The notes under the pieces were generated by a model, which made no database searches, was not told the origin of the DNA, and saw nothing but the letters and a program-made list of their open reading frames with translations. The position numbers were made by a program, and so were the translations under genes. From Leptasterias polaris (taxonomy: Eukaryota; Echinodermata; Asteroidea; Forcipulatida; Asteriidae), in NCBI GenBank assembly GCA_037783415.1, contig JAZGTN010000002.1, positions 1,798,001-1,862,000 on the forward strand: 64,000 nucleotides of DNA. The letters run 5' to 3'. Below, piece after piece: positions 44,400 through 54,388 of the stretch (position 1 is its first letter; every line of letters begins with the position of its first letter).

Positions 44400-45052
44400 A
44401 GTGACTTCACAAACTACCAGAGAATTAATAGATACTAATTTTTGCATCGGGGATAAAGAATACAAACTGGGTTTTTTACCCTTACACCGAGTAAAAGCGC
44501 TTAGGTATTTTCCCGAGATCTGTGGGAAAAACACGTTGGCAAATCACTCAGGTGGCGTTAGAACCTACGACCTTTGCATTGCCAGAGCATATGTATTACC
44601 ACTAGATCACCGAGCTAGCCCGCTAGCCTGGTGTTTTGAGGTAGTTCCACAAAATTCGGGAAAGTACAGTGCTTTAATACACATCGGTGAAAGGGTAATA
44701 ATAAAAACCACAAAAACGAGTTGTTAACGGAGGGACACATTTGGGTCGGGAAAGTACTGATACAGTGCTTAAGACACATCGGTGTAAGGGTAAAAAATCA
44801 CCACCGATTTGTTGTTAATAACGGAGAGACACATTTGGGTCTGGAGTCTCTAAACAATGAAAGGGTACGTCAAAGTGATGAGGGACTGAAACGGAAATTG
44901 AGTTTCATCCTTAACGGGCCCCAAAATACAACGACACTCAAACAGCAGTACAATAAATTACAAATGAGGTTACAAAAGCCCAATGCTTTTCTCGAAAAGA
45001 AGCCAAAATCTCGCATAAAATTTTAATCATAAAGAGAGCAAAGACAACTTAC
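44400..45052. other. FReD intron part, no gene recognised
   Basis: Two related segments contain ACACATCGGTG(A/T)AAGGGTA, GTTGTTAA(TAA)CGGAG and GACACATTTGGGTC (about 44,680-44,760 and 44,770-44,840), suggesting a local duplication of about 90 bp. The open plus frames over it have no recognisable domain. Confidence 0.35.
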
Positions 45053-45606
45053 TATCCATCCCTTTGAGTCGTCAGTCATCATGTTACAGTAGACCTCCAG
45101 GCCGTCAGGATACTGAGCTGGGGTGATATTGTATACACCACTCTCGGTGTGACTAGCGTTAAACAAGGCCTGACAGTCAGCGTGCCCCGGCTTGGTGGTC
45201 GTGGTTGGTGGTTCAGTTGGTGTAGTTGGAGGATCCTTGGTCGTAGTTGGCAGGTCGGTGGTCGTAGCTGGCGGGTCCTTGGTCGTAGTTTGCGGGTCGG
45301 TGGTCGTAGTTGGTGGGTCCGTGGTCGTAGTTGGTGGGTCCGTGGTCGTAGTTGGCGGGTCCGTGGTCGTAGTTGGCGGGTCCGTGGTCGTAGTTGGCGG
45401 GTCCGTGGTCGTAGTTGGCGGGTCCTTGGTCGTAGTTGGCGGGTCCTTGGTCGTAGTTGGCGGGTCCTTGGTCGTAGTTGGAGGGCCCGTGGTCGTAGTT
45501 GGAGGGCCCGTGGTCGTAGTTGGAGGGCCCGTGGTCGTAGTTGGTGGGTCAGTGGTGGAGGTTGGCGGGTCGTTGGTGGTTATGCTTGGCTGATTAGTCG
45601 AGGTCC
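45053..45606 (-). CDS. FReD gene, Thr/Pro-rich linker and start of fibrinogen domain
   Basis: A 554-bp exon between the acceptor ATCTTCAATAG (45,607-45,617) and the donor GGATGGATA|GTAAGT (45,047-45,052). It starts in phase 1, compatible with the exon at 48,032, and ends in phase 0. The first part is a 21-bp tandem array (about 17 units) coding for TTTTDPP/TTTTGPP/TTTTKDP heptads, a mucin-like linker that would be rigid and heavily O-glycosylated. It is followed by KPGHADCQALFNASH, YNITPAQYPDGLEVYC and MMTDDSKGWI, the N-terminal part of a FReD with its first cysteines. Repeat number is likely variable between alleles. The plus-strand open frames here (Val/Gly/Arg repeats) are artefacts of the minisatellite. 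Confidence 0.9.
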
Positions 45607-46019
45607 CTATTGAAGATAATACAGTACAAAAAAAATATCATAAGCACCGTATGCGAGTATTAGTAGGAGTAGATTTATTTGGATTTAATTGTGAATTGTT
45701 GACATTTCTGTTAGAAAATTTCGCCGAAACCTGTTATAACGGAACATCAGGCAGTCGATTTCCCAAACACAGTCACATCTTTTCCGGTCTGACGAAATTT
45801 CTAAAACAAATTGAAATTAACGTCGTGTAACTGTTTTTCCTACCTATAGAAATCGAGAATTTAGACGGTGGAGGGGAAAATTAAATCAGCAAGTTTGGAA
45901 TTGTTTTGGTTAGGAAAGAGATGAGAATTCCCCACAATACTCTTGTATTATGGAGCGGCCATCTTGTTTTTCTTCATCCAAACCAACGTGACCAAACTGA
46001 GGCTGGAAGGAAACTAGTC

Positions 46020-46171
46020 TGGTGCCGATTTCACAAAGAGTTAAGATTTATCTTAACCAAGTATCAATCTAGTTGCTTAGCAAACTGTGATGTCACAATA
46101 CAAATCACTATGGCAATATTGAAACAAAAAACATATAAAGATAAATCTTAGTGCTTTGTAAAATCAAGCCC
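46020..46171. mobile_element. MITE with GATTTCACAAAG ends
   Basis: About 152 bp. Left GCCGATTTCACAAAGAG, TTAAGATTTATCTTAA; right, inverted, GCTTGATTTTACAAAGCAC, TAAGATTTATCTTT. It contains a TGTGATGTCACA palindrome. Non-coding. Confidence 0.65.
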
Positions 46172-47549
46172 TTGTCCCTTTATCGAGAATTAAAATCCAA
46201 GTGTCATTGTGGGTGCTACGGCCCAGGTGTAGATACAGAACACGCCGTTTAATTCTTGCATACTATTCCTTTACGTTGCTCCCAACTGTGCAATTTCATT
46301 TCCAACCTTTTTGTTCATAAACATCTCATTATCGTTCAAATTTATTTTACGAAGCGCCCCCTACGTTCCAATTTGTAGTTCTCTCTGTTGAATAATCTGG
46401 GCGTCACTCTGAAATTGGCTGAACTCTCTACAGCCCTCTGTTCACCAATTTACAGATGTGAATCTTGTTTAAATATCACATTTATTAAATCTGTTTAGCC
46501 CTTGGTTATTATCAAAGGAATGTCGGAATTCGAGCGTTTCTTTAAATCAGCATATTTCTGCAATTTAGTGTATTTCTAAGCAATTTTTTGTCATTGTACA
46601 TTAGATATGCGATTCGCAAAATGGCGGCCAAGGGTTTTAGTGGTACCTAAGTTTGATTCATTTACCATTTCTTGTTTAACTTGGGTTTAACTTAATTCTG
46701 AAATTGGCCGAACCTTCAACAACACTCTGCTCACCAATTTACAGATTCAATAAAGCAACCACAAAGAACTTCAAAGCCAGTTTCAAACAAATGTAAACCA
46801 AACTGATCGAGACTGGAGGGAAAATGGTCTGGTCCCTTATTATAAATTGAGAATTAAAACTATTAGTGTCATTGGCGTATACAGGGAGTCTGAAAAAGAT
46901 GGTTGCAGAGAGATCAACTCCTGAGACACGTATTGAACGCAATCAAAATATATCCCTCCACTTCAATGGTGCATTTTGGAGAGTCTTTCGTTTCAATCAA
47001 AAAAATATATATGTTTGGGCCGATTCTGGGCGTGGCTTTTTCTTTACAAAGTGCATTCAGTCTGAATGTTCATAAAATGTGATTTCAAAGAAAGTTTTCT
47101 CTGAAAGATCTTTTACAGATGATCCTGTTTCAAAACAAAAAACATACAATATGTCATATGCCACGAACGATGCACAAAATACATGTGACATGCAAACATA
47201 TTGTTTGTGCCTGATGGACGTGTGGCAATGACAGGATCCGGACAATAATTAAGTTTTTGATTTAAACTACTACCTGATCACCGGCGGATTTGTGTGTGTG
47301 CAAAACCTGAAAGCGTTTATCTTTCTGGGGTTTATAAATATTACTATTAACAATTTTAAATCTAACATTTCGGGTCAAATCAGACAAAAATAGGTCCTAT
47401 CATTTTAAGGTAAACAAAAATCTCCATTGATATTAATGAAGATCAATTTGTACCTCGAAGATGGTGACGTGATGACGCGGAACGCACCTCCGCAAAATGC
47501 ACGTCTACCATCTTGAGAGCCAATTTCTTTGTGTTCATGTTGTGCTTTT

Positions 47550-47683
47550 ACCAAAACTCGGCTGAGGCTCCGTCTCCTGCTCCAGGCTTCAGGAAACACC
47601 TTGTAAAATGTACACTGCTCCAAAAATTGACGAAGGAGCCCAAGCTGGAGCTGGAGCCCAAGCCGAGGTTTGGAAAAGGCCCA
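47550..47683. mobile_element. MITE with GGCTCCGGCTCC arms, copy 2
   Basis: The diverged relative of 43,143-43,297. Left CCAAAACTCGGCTGAGGCTCC, right GGAGCCCAAGCCGAGG with TTTGGAAAAGGCC. The loop differs. Confidence 0.6.
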
Positions 47684-48031
47684 TTTGACTTCAAAAATGG
47701 GGGACAGGATAGGCGCGTGTAAGTGCGCTGCGCGTCATGCGTGCAAACAAGGGATCAAATATTCCGTTCTCGAAACAATTGGGATATTTTGAGTCAATCT
47801 TTAACAAGTTTTAAAACACAATTTAATTAGTTGTCATGGTTCAATATTATTATTATTGTTATAAATTAAAAACAGTTATCGCCATTTAATAATTTCTCAA
47901 CACTCTTATTTGTGTCTGTGTTTTTCCTGTTTAAAATTCACCCAATTTTTGGAAAGTGCTCTCACTGTTGGATTGTTTAATAAAAACCAGTAGATAAATA
48001 CTGGTGAAATAAACAATTAAAGATTGCTCAC

Positions 48032-48292
48032 CTTCGCACTGGAAATGTTCGCGAATCCTCCCTGCATCTCTCGTAAAGAGCGGTGTATCTGTGAAACTTG
48101 CCCCGTCGGTTCTTCCCTCCACAAAGGTCGGGTTGACTCCACCAACCTTGATCCGGGTGCAGGAGCAGCGGTTCTTGTGGTCTTCGGAGGGCATTATCCA
48201 GCGGAGTTTGCCGTTCTCCGAGTCCCGTTCTTGCCCGTAGTAGCACACCCTCCCGTCGCTTTGACCTTGATTGCATTCAACAACCAGTAGGC
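48032..48292 (-). CDS. FReD gene, upstream exon with Cys-containing domain
   Basis: A 261-bp exon between TGTAAAGTAG (48,293-48,302) and the donor GCGAAG|GTGAGC (GTGAGC at 48,026-48,031). It is phase 1 at both ends, as is usual for shuffled extracellular modules, and joins in frame to the exon at 45,606. It encodes 87 residues: VECNQGQSDGRVCYYGQERD, KLRWIMPSEDHKNRCSCTRI, then a Thr/Phe-rich part ending REHFQCE. Five cysteines are visible. I do not recognise the domain. The signal peptide must lie on a further upstream exon that I did not find. The alternative minus frame over it (Arg/Leu-rich) does not fit the splice phases. Confidence 0.75.
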
Positions 48293-49317
48293 CTACTTTA
48301 CATGAAATAGAATCAGAAACGTACTCATGCTTAAAATCAATTAATTTATTTAAGAACTCTCACATGCCCCCCACCCCCCCTAATGAACTGTACGGAACAT
48401 TTGGTGCTCAACATGGGGCAGGCATGGTGTACCTCCATTGTGTCCTCATTGTGTGCTTGGAATCTCAGGAATTCTTTAAAGGATTTTTGGGGGTACTTCT
48501 GTACCAGAGGAAATTAGGGTAGTACGGTATTGGAACACTAGGGGGTATCATCTGCCCAATATCGGGCATCGAAAATAGTCCCGGAGTCACACTGTGCGGG
48601 ATATCATGTCTTCCCCAAGCGGGTCATTTGGTCCCCACCTCCCCACACTCCCCACACTCCCAGGGGATTTCAATCGATCCATACACACTTCTTGTTTTCC
48701 TACATGTTTCTTTAGGGTCTTGAGTTGTTCTTGAACTTTGAAGTGACTTCTTCTCACGGTCCTTGTGATTTGTGTGGAGCTCAAGACTATAATCATCGTG
48801 TTCAATGCACAGTCATTTTAGAAACTTAAAATCACTCACTAAACTACCCAAGCGGCACGCAAGAAATATGCTTTAGAGGGCTAACGCAATAAATTACATT
48901 GTATAACTATGTTGAGACTTATTGCACTAATGTACGACCTTTAACAACTAACTTGTTGATGTTTGACAGATGAGGGCGCTGCTCTGTGAACAAGTACAGA
49001 ACAGCATATTGAGAGAGTTGCGATAACTTGCGATTAGAAGCCATTTTGTGTCCCCAAAACGCATTGGCGAATAAGAATGTCAGACTAGTCTGCCCATCTA
49101 CGGTTGTGCTGCATTTTGGACCGAAGATGGCGTCCAGCAACCACGTAAAAATGGCTGCCTCGTATAGCTAAATTGATCTTGCTCTCATCCGCCGTGTTCT
49201 GTGACCTTTAAACCCGAGTACTGCATAAATTATTGTATAAGGCTTGCACAACACGCAAAATAAGCTTCCAAGTGATGTTTTAGTGTCTTTTAAAAATTTA
49301 GTTCTTTTTACTCTTTA
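48293..49317. other. Sequence upstream of the known FReD exons
   Basis: No first exon with a signal peptide and phase 1 donor could be recognised. Minus frames at 48,587-48,805 and 48,919-49,140 have no domain. AAGATGGCGTCC and AAAATGGCTGCC near 49,125-49,155 are YY1-like and could mark a promoter or another repeat. Confidence 0.3.
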
Positions 49318-49420
49318 ATGAAATTGTTAATGTTGTAAAGCGCCTCGGATGGTTGGTTCTGCAGTGTGAGGCGCTTATAAATATAGTTTTTATTTATTAT
49401 TGTTATTTATGCACATTTGT
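49318..49420 (+). mobile_element. 3' end of an L2-like LINE or SINE
   Basis: AAAGCGCCTCGGATGG, then TGAGGCGCTTATAAATA and a T/A-rich TTATT tail, the same type of hairpin-forming GCGCCTCGG...GGCGCTTTATAA tail as the SINE at 63,731 and the LINE at 13,172. Only the tail is retained. Confidence 0.6.
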
Positions 49421-49797
49421 TAACGATAAGTTTATAAAACTGCCCTTCCCACTTTGGCTTTCCCCTTCATTGAATTCAGTGAAAAGAGTCAACTGAGCGT
49501 CAGACTGAAAGAAATTTCTCCGTAACACCGGCCCTTATTGTCACACTCGGGCATTTATAGCCCTTTTCACTATAGTAGAGTCAAACAATACTGTGCAGTT
49601 AAAAACTAATCATAATTTGAATTCCATGTATCATCCTCTACAGCAATTCAACATCTTTGGATGTATACATGTAGCCATTTTGTTTCAGCTTGATGCAATA
49701 AATCCCCAGGGGATGAAGCATTGTTGGTTTATGTGCTTCTTCAAATAAGAGGGAGGGCTGGGGTGTGCTGCATCACAGTGTTCACGGTGTGGAAAGT

Positions 49798-50219
49798 TAC
49801 GGAGCTCTGGAAGTGCCATTACAACTAGTTGATAACCTGAGATAGTTTACTACAGGATGATGACATCCTACACGTAAGATGACGACATCCTGACATGATT
49901 TGTCTCAGGGGAAACGACTCCTTGAAAGTAGAATGTCGTCTTCCCGATGTATATTTGATCTCGGAATGACGATATCCTGAAAGTTCTCGACATTTTCAGG
50001 ATGTTATCATTCCAAGATGATTTATCTCTAGATGTCGACATCCTACGTTCAGGATGTCGACATCCAGAGATAATATATCTTGGGATGTCGACAACTTTCT
50101 TTCATGGTGTCGAGATAACTCATCTCAAGATATCGTTACTTTACGTTTATGATGTCATCATCCTGCAGTAACTTATCGCAGGATCTCAACATGTCGGATG
50201 GCACTTCCATAGCTCAGTA
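49798..50219. mobile_element. Foldback element, TACGGAG family, copy 1
   Basis: 422 bp with long inverted arms: TACGGAGCTCTGGAAGTGCC at the left and GGCACTTCCATAGCTCAGTA at the right, then GCAGGATGATGACATC-type arms. A perfect 6-bp duplication GAAAGT flanks it (49,792-49,797 and 50,220-50,225). The interior consists of ATGTCGACATCCT-like palindromic units. Non-coding; relatives lie at 53,196 and 60,345. Confidence 0.8.
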
Positions 50220-50225
50220 GAAAGT

Positions 50226-51140
50226 AATTAAACCAGTACGTGGAAAGTCATTGCCGGCTAAATACACATTAATGACACCAGCCATGCAGGCAGAATTGGG
50301 TGATTAATATAGAGTGATAAACACACGAAAGTCTATTATCGAGTACGTGTCACAGACAGACAATTTACCCAATCGGTCAGATATATACACTTGGGTCAGA
50401 CTGGACAAGTATCCGAATCAAAAATGACCAGGAACCTGAATTAAAAATACCCAAACTTTGACTAGGATTTTGGGATTAGTTTGACCCTGCTTTCAAAATC
50501 AGACTAGTAGAGACGGGTCCCAGACCCCTAGAGACCGCGGCATATTTATAGGGTTCGTTGCACCCGGGGGTACGGTAGGTTTTATGGTACCCCTTCATTC
50601 ACCTTTTCTTTGAAAATCTTATCTTTATTTTGAGTTAATAGAAAAAGGCTTAGATTATTAATCACAATCCCGAGGGGAAATTATATTTCCAAGGTTGGAA
50701 GTAATATTAAATAAAAATACTAACACAAAATATATACAGTAACAAAACTGGTTGGATTTTGCACCCCAACCCCAATATCTATCCCACTGCCTCAACATAA
50801 TTTATTCCTGGTTTGACCCTGTGTCTGGATAACACGGCTCCTTAGTTAGAATTTGCCCATTTGGGAATCCCAATTTCGGATCAGGTCGCTGAGTGCGAAC
50901 ATTGAAAAGTGTTTCAAACTGGCGTATACAGTATACTCATTCAAACTAAGGCACGGGAAGAAGTGACGTCGAGTATCTGTTGTAATTTTTAGTCCCTTGT
51001 TTTTTCACCCTGATTCACAAAAACAAATAAACTTGCTAAAACAATAATAAAACACACAACAGTGAAGAAATGTGATGGCCCTTCGAAAATACTTGTATAC
51101 AAGCAATGGCAGCCATTATGACAATAATTTGAAAATTGCT
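50226..51140. other. Sequence interrupting copy A, no gene recognised
   Basis: Not shared with copies B or C. Short chance frames only. Together with the foldback element at 49,798 it makes up the 1.5-kb interruption of the tandem unit. Confidence 0.4.
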
Positions 51141-51446
51141 GGTATTTAATTCTACCTATATTTTTTTCAAAATTAAAATTTGCGATGGCCGAATGCATTT
51201 CTCATGACAAACTCTGACTGTGTGCCATATTTCATTCTATTTAAAGGCACAATTCCTCCAAAAATTCCCATCTGCCCACTTAACGCATAGCTGTGCGGTA
51301 AAAAAAAAACTTGTTCAGGCCTACCCGTAAAAATGTCCGACTTTTCACTGTGTGACGTCTCTAGTTGGAACTATATCTATAGAAAGCTAATCAGCTTGCG
51401 TGTGAACGGGAACAAAAACCAGACAAGAAACTAAAGAAAACTGTGT

Positions 51447-51785
51447 CATAAACGTCCGGTAATTCAGAGACAAGTATTTATTACAATTCATTGTTTATCG
51501 TCGAGCTCATTTTACAGTGAATTGTACTTCGCTATTTATAACGATGAATTGTCACAAACGTCGGGCAATTCAGAGACAAGCATTTATTAGCTTTTCATAG
51601 TTCTTTTTTTTTAATCGTCGAGCTCCTTTCACATTAATTGTACTTCGCTAAATATAACGATGAAGTGTCATAAACGTCGGGCAATTCAGAGACAAGCATT
51701 TATTAGCCTCTTACAGTTCATTTTTTTTATCGTCGAGCTCCTTTTACAGTTAATTGTACTTCGCTAATTATAACGATGAATAGCC
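51447..51785 (+). repeat. Sub-repeat of about 115 bp inside unit A, three copies
   Basis: Each unit contains CATAAACGTC(C/G)GG, AATTCAGAGACAAGCATTTA, TCGTCGAGCTCC and TTGTACTTCGCTAATTATAA. Copies B and C have two units each (58,765-58,990 and 62,480-62,710), so the number differs between the tandem units. Confidence 0.8.
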
Positions 51786-52529
51786 GTTACTAACAACAAG
51801 TTACTGAACAATACTGAGGTGACTTTTGTTCCATGCGCTCATTTAGAAATTCATCAAATTGTTTCCCCCCCCCCCCCCCCCCTTTCAAAAATAATGCCAT
51901 CATAGCATTTAGCGGCATTGTTGCCGGGTACAACCTTTCAAACACTAAGTGCGTTGCCGTTAATCGTAAAAAATAATCGACAAAACAATGTTTGTTCTCT
52001 TATGAATTATTATTTCATGAGATAAGCTGAGTGTTATTCGATCATAATCATTTACCCTGACGACTGTACCCATAAAAAGTCTCGTGATGCGCAAAAATGA
52101 ATAATTAGAACTCTGGATACGAAAGTTGCGAGTCTTGCCGCTCAATTATAGGGAGTGAACTTTCTTTAATAATGGAATTCATCTGTCGAATGCTTTGCAT
52201 TATACAATCACGTAGACTGGGGGGATTTTTTTTAGTATGAATACATAACCGATATAAAAGATTAAGGAAGGCCAATTTTTCTTTGTTCAACCCAAAACTA
52301 TTTATAATTTACTCAGTCAGTTTCCCTTGTGGTTTTTTACTTAATAATTATTGCATGCCTTATTTGATCATTATGGAAGAAGCAAGCCGTGGAAAGCCAT
52401 TATAGCGCATTAAGTTGAGTATTCTTTGATAATGCTCCAGCTGTTTCAAACAGTAGATTAATGCTTTGTCCGTAAAAAAGTAAAACGAAAAAGTAAACGA
52501 AAACAATTTCTATACAATGGGGTCCTTTA

Positions 52530-52859
52530 CTAGTCTAGTTGGAAATTGGAATTACACGCACCTCGAAAATATGTTTTTCGAACTTGCTTTTTTGTAATCC
52601 TCAATGTGTAAAATGAACGATTTTTTACGTTGCTTCCCATTTTCGAAAATGTGTTACAAAGGGTCAACTTGGCGGCCATCTTGGGTTTCTGACGAAAATC
52701 ATAAGACCAACATATCTTCAAACTAAATATAGTACAGAGATAAAGGAACACATTTCCAAGTATAAGCTTAGCACAAGAGGATGATTGTGTGAGGGTTAAA
52801 TTGTCGCAAAAGGTCCATTCGGCGGCCATCTTGGATTTAAAATCAACATAATCTTGCAA
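52530..52859 (-). other. 109-codon frame over paired YY1-like motifs, unit A
   Basis: The frame begins MQDYVDFKSKMAAEWTFCD and has a parallel in unit C (63,324-63,650), but unit B has lost it. It arises from two repeats of AAGATGGCCGCC-type sequence about 150 bp apart. I see no domain or splice support and regard it as a shared repeat frame, not a gene. Confidence 0.4.
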
Positions 52860-53195
52860 CTAAACATCATCGAGACAAATCAAAACATTGTTTTGAAAAT
52901 AATGTTTAGCATGGGAACGTCATTCAGAGGGTTGTACAATAGATTGACCCAAGTTTATTGTAATTTCAAGTTTGGGCGGGAAGGATTATAGAGGAAATAA
53001 AGGTGTGAATGACAAAACAGTCTGCCCCTTGTTTTTGGTATAGTTCACATAGAAACACGGAGTAAGATTGGTTGCATTCTAACAGTCTGCGGAGTTTAGC
53101 CGTTAGAGGTTTATGCAGTTAACTCTTCCACTGTTTCTACCGTCATTAAACCACGGAGGTATAGGAATAGAAACGGAGTTCTTGAGCCTGGTTTC

Positions 53196-54085
53196 TATCG
53201 CAGCTACGGAAGTGCCGTTCAACGTTGTCAGAATTCACCCTTCTTTGCATATCATTATTATGTTTTGCCGTAACTTATGCTCCGTCGCATACAAGCTCTT
53301 TCAATGGTAAGTATTCAGTGTCATGGTTTTCTTTTGTGTAAAGGTAAACTTATTCATCCTAGTTTAACACAGAAAGGCTTGGTATATTTTAATCTGAGAA
53401 AGGCTTCATGCCTTCAACTGACAACACACAATTCTATGCAACAATAGTGGTTTTTTTCTTTCATTATTTTCTTGCAACTTTGATGACCAATTGAGCCTGT
53501 ATTTTCACAGGTCTTTCATTCTATGGATATTTTGGGATACACCAAGTGGTGATACTGGTCTTTGACAATTAACAAATAAACAAAAGTTTAAGTGCTTTTA
53601 TATTAGTAATTTGGACATAGTCAGACTACAAGAAGTAGTCCGCTGGAGTTATACAATCGAGGAAATAATAGATCAGAAGTGGATTGTCAAGAATGTGTAC
53701 AAATGAAAAACGCACTAAAATAAGAATTGTAAATACAATTTAATAAATACTTATTGTAGATATATTCTTGAGTGTGAGTGCGTGCATCCATATATTGTAG
53801 AGCTATCATTTGATCTTGGGATGACACGATCCTGAAGGTAGGTTGTCGTCATCCCAAGATAATTTATCTTGGGTTCTCGATATTTTCAGTATGTCATCAT
53901 ACAATGATAATTTATCTCGAGAAGTCGACATCTTACTTTCATGATATCGACATCCTAAGATGAAATACATCGGGAAGACGACATCTTACTTCAGGAAGTC
54001 TTCATCTTACGTTTATGATGTCATCATCCTGCAGTAAATTATCTCAGGATCTCAACATGTCGGATGGCACTTACAGAACTCCGTA
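53196..54085. mobile_element. Foldback element, TACGGAG family, copy 2 (in unit A)
   Basis: The ends are TATCGCAGCTACGGAAGTGCC and GGCACTTACAGAACTCCGTA, and the 6-bp duplication GGTTTC is perfect (53,190-53,195 and 54,086-54,091). The interior also contains a TTTAAAGG-MITE-like block near 53,440-53,600 and ATGTCGACATC palindromic units at 53,815-54,020. Confidence 0.7.
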
Positions 54086-54388
54086 GGTTTCTTAACTATA
54101 ACCCTTTCAGTACCGCCGTGCCATAGCGGCTCAAAAAAACATCCCACTTGGTGACCAATGAGTCCGTATGGCACGTAATTATTTGCATTCTTGGTGACCA
54201 ATGAGCCTCTCTGGCACATCGACCAAAAGTAAGTTATCAAAATGTTAATAGCGCCCTCAATCGCCTGCGTGCATCCCCCCGGCTACAAGCTGCCCGCGTG
54301 TGCCCTGAAGCGTCGCAAGTTTTAAAATTTAAGCGGGATCGTTAAGCGTCCCCCCACGCATTCTCGAGTAAGAGATCATTCTGACAAC

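Larger units (their letters stand above)
45607..48031. other. FReD intron, MITEs and no other gene
   Basis: Contains the MITEs at 46,020-46,171 and 47,550-47,683. The sequence CAAAATGGCGGCCAAGG near 46,618 is YY1-like. No further exon was recognised. Confidence 0.35.
49425..54091 (+). repeat. 3-kb tandem unit, copy A (with 1.5-kb insertion)
   Basis: Collinear with copies B (from 58,128) and C (from 61,867). Shared landmarks in order: ACTGCCCTTCCC, GTCAACTGAGCGTCAGACTG, CTAATCAGCTTGCGTGTGAA, the sub-repeat with TCGTCGAGCTCCTTT, GCCATCATAGCATTTAGCGG, GAGTCTTGCCGCTCAATTAT, GGCGGCCATCTTG twice, and GTAGTCCGCTGGAGTTATA. Relative to B and C the copy is interrupted between about 49,625 and 51,140 by about 1.5 kb containing the 422-bp foldback element at 49,798. 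Its first about 100 bp (AAGGGTAGCGTACAG part) are missing. No conserved gene is evident. Confidence 0.8.

Noticed and set aside
45149..45613. Long plus-strand frames with Arg/Trp or Val/Gly repeats
   Set aside because: They are the antisense of the 21-bp Thr/Pro-coding minisatellite of the minus-strand FReD exon, which has splice sites and a recognisable domain.
48028..48276. Arg-rich minus-strand frame over the upstream FReD exon
   Set aside because: The alternative frame does not fit the splice phases and lacks the cysteines; the frame through CYYGQERD joins correctly to the next exon.
52530..52859. Conserved small gene in the tandem units
   Set aside because: The frame is lost in unit B and frameshifted in C, has no splice sites or domain, and is explained by duplicated YY1-like sequence.
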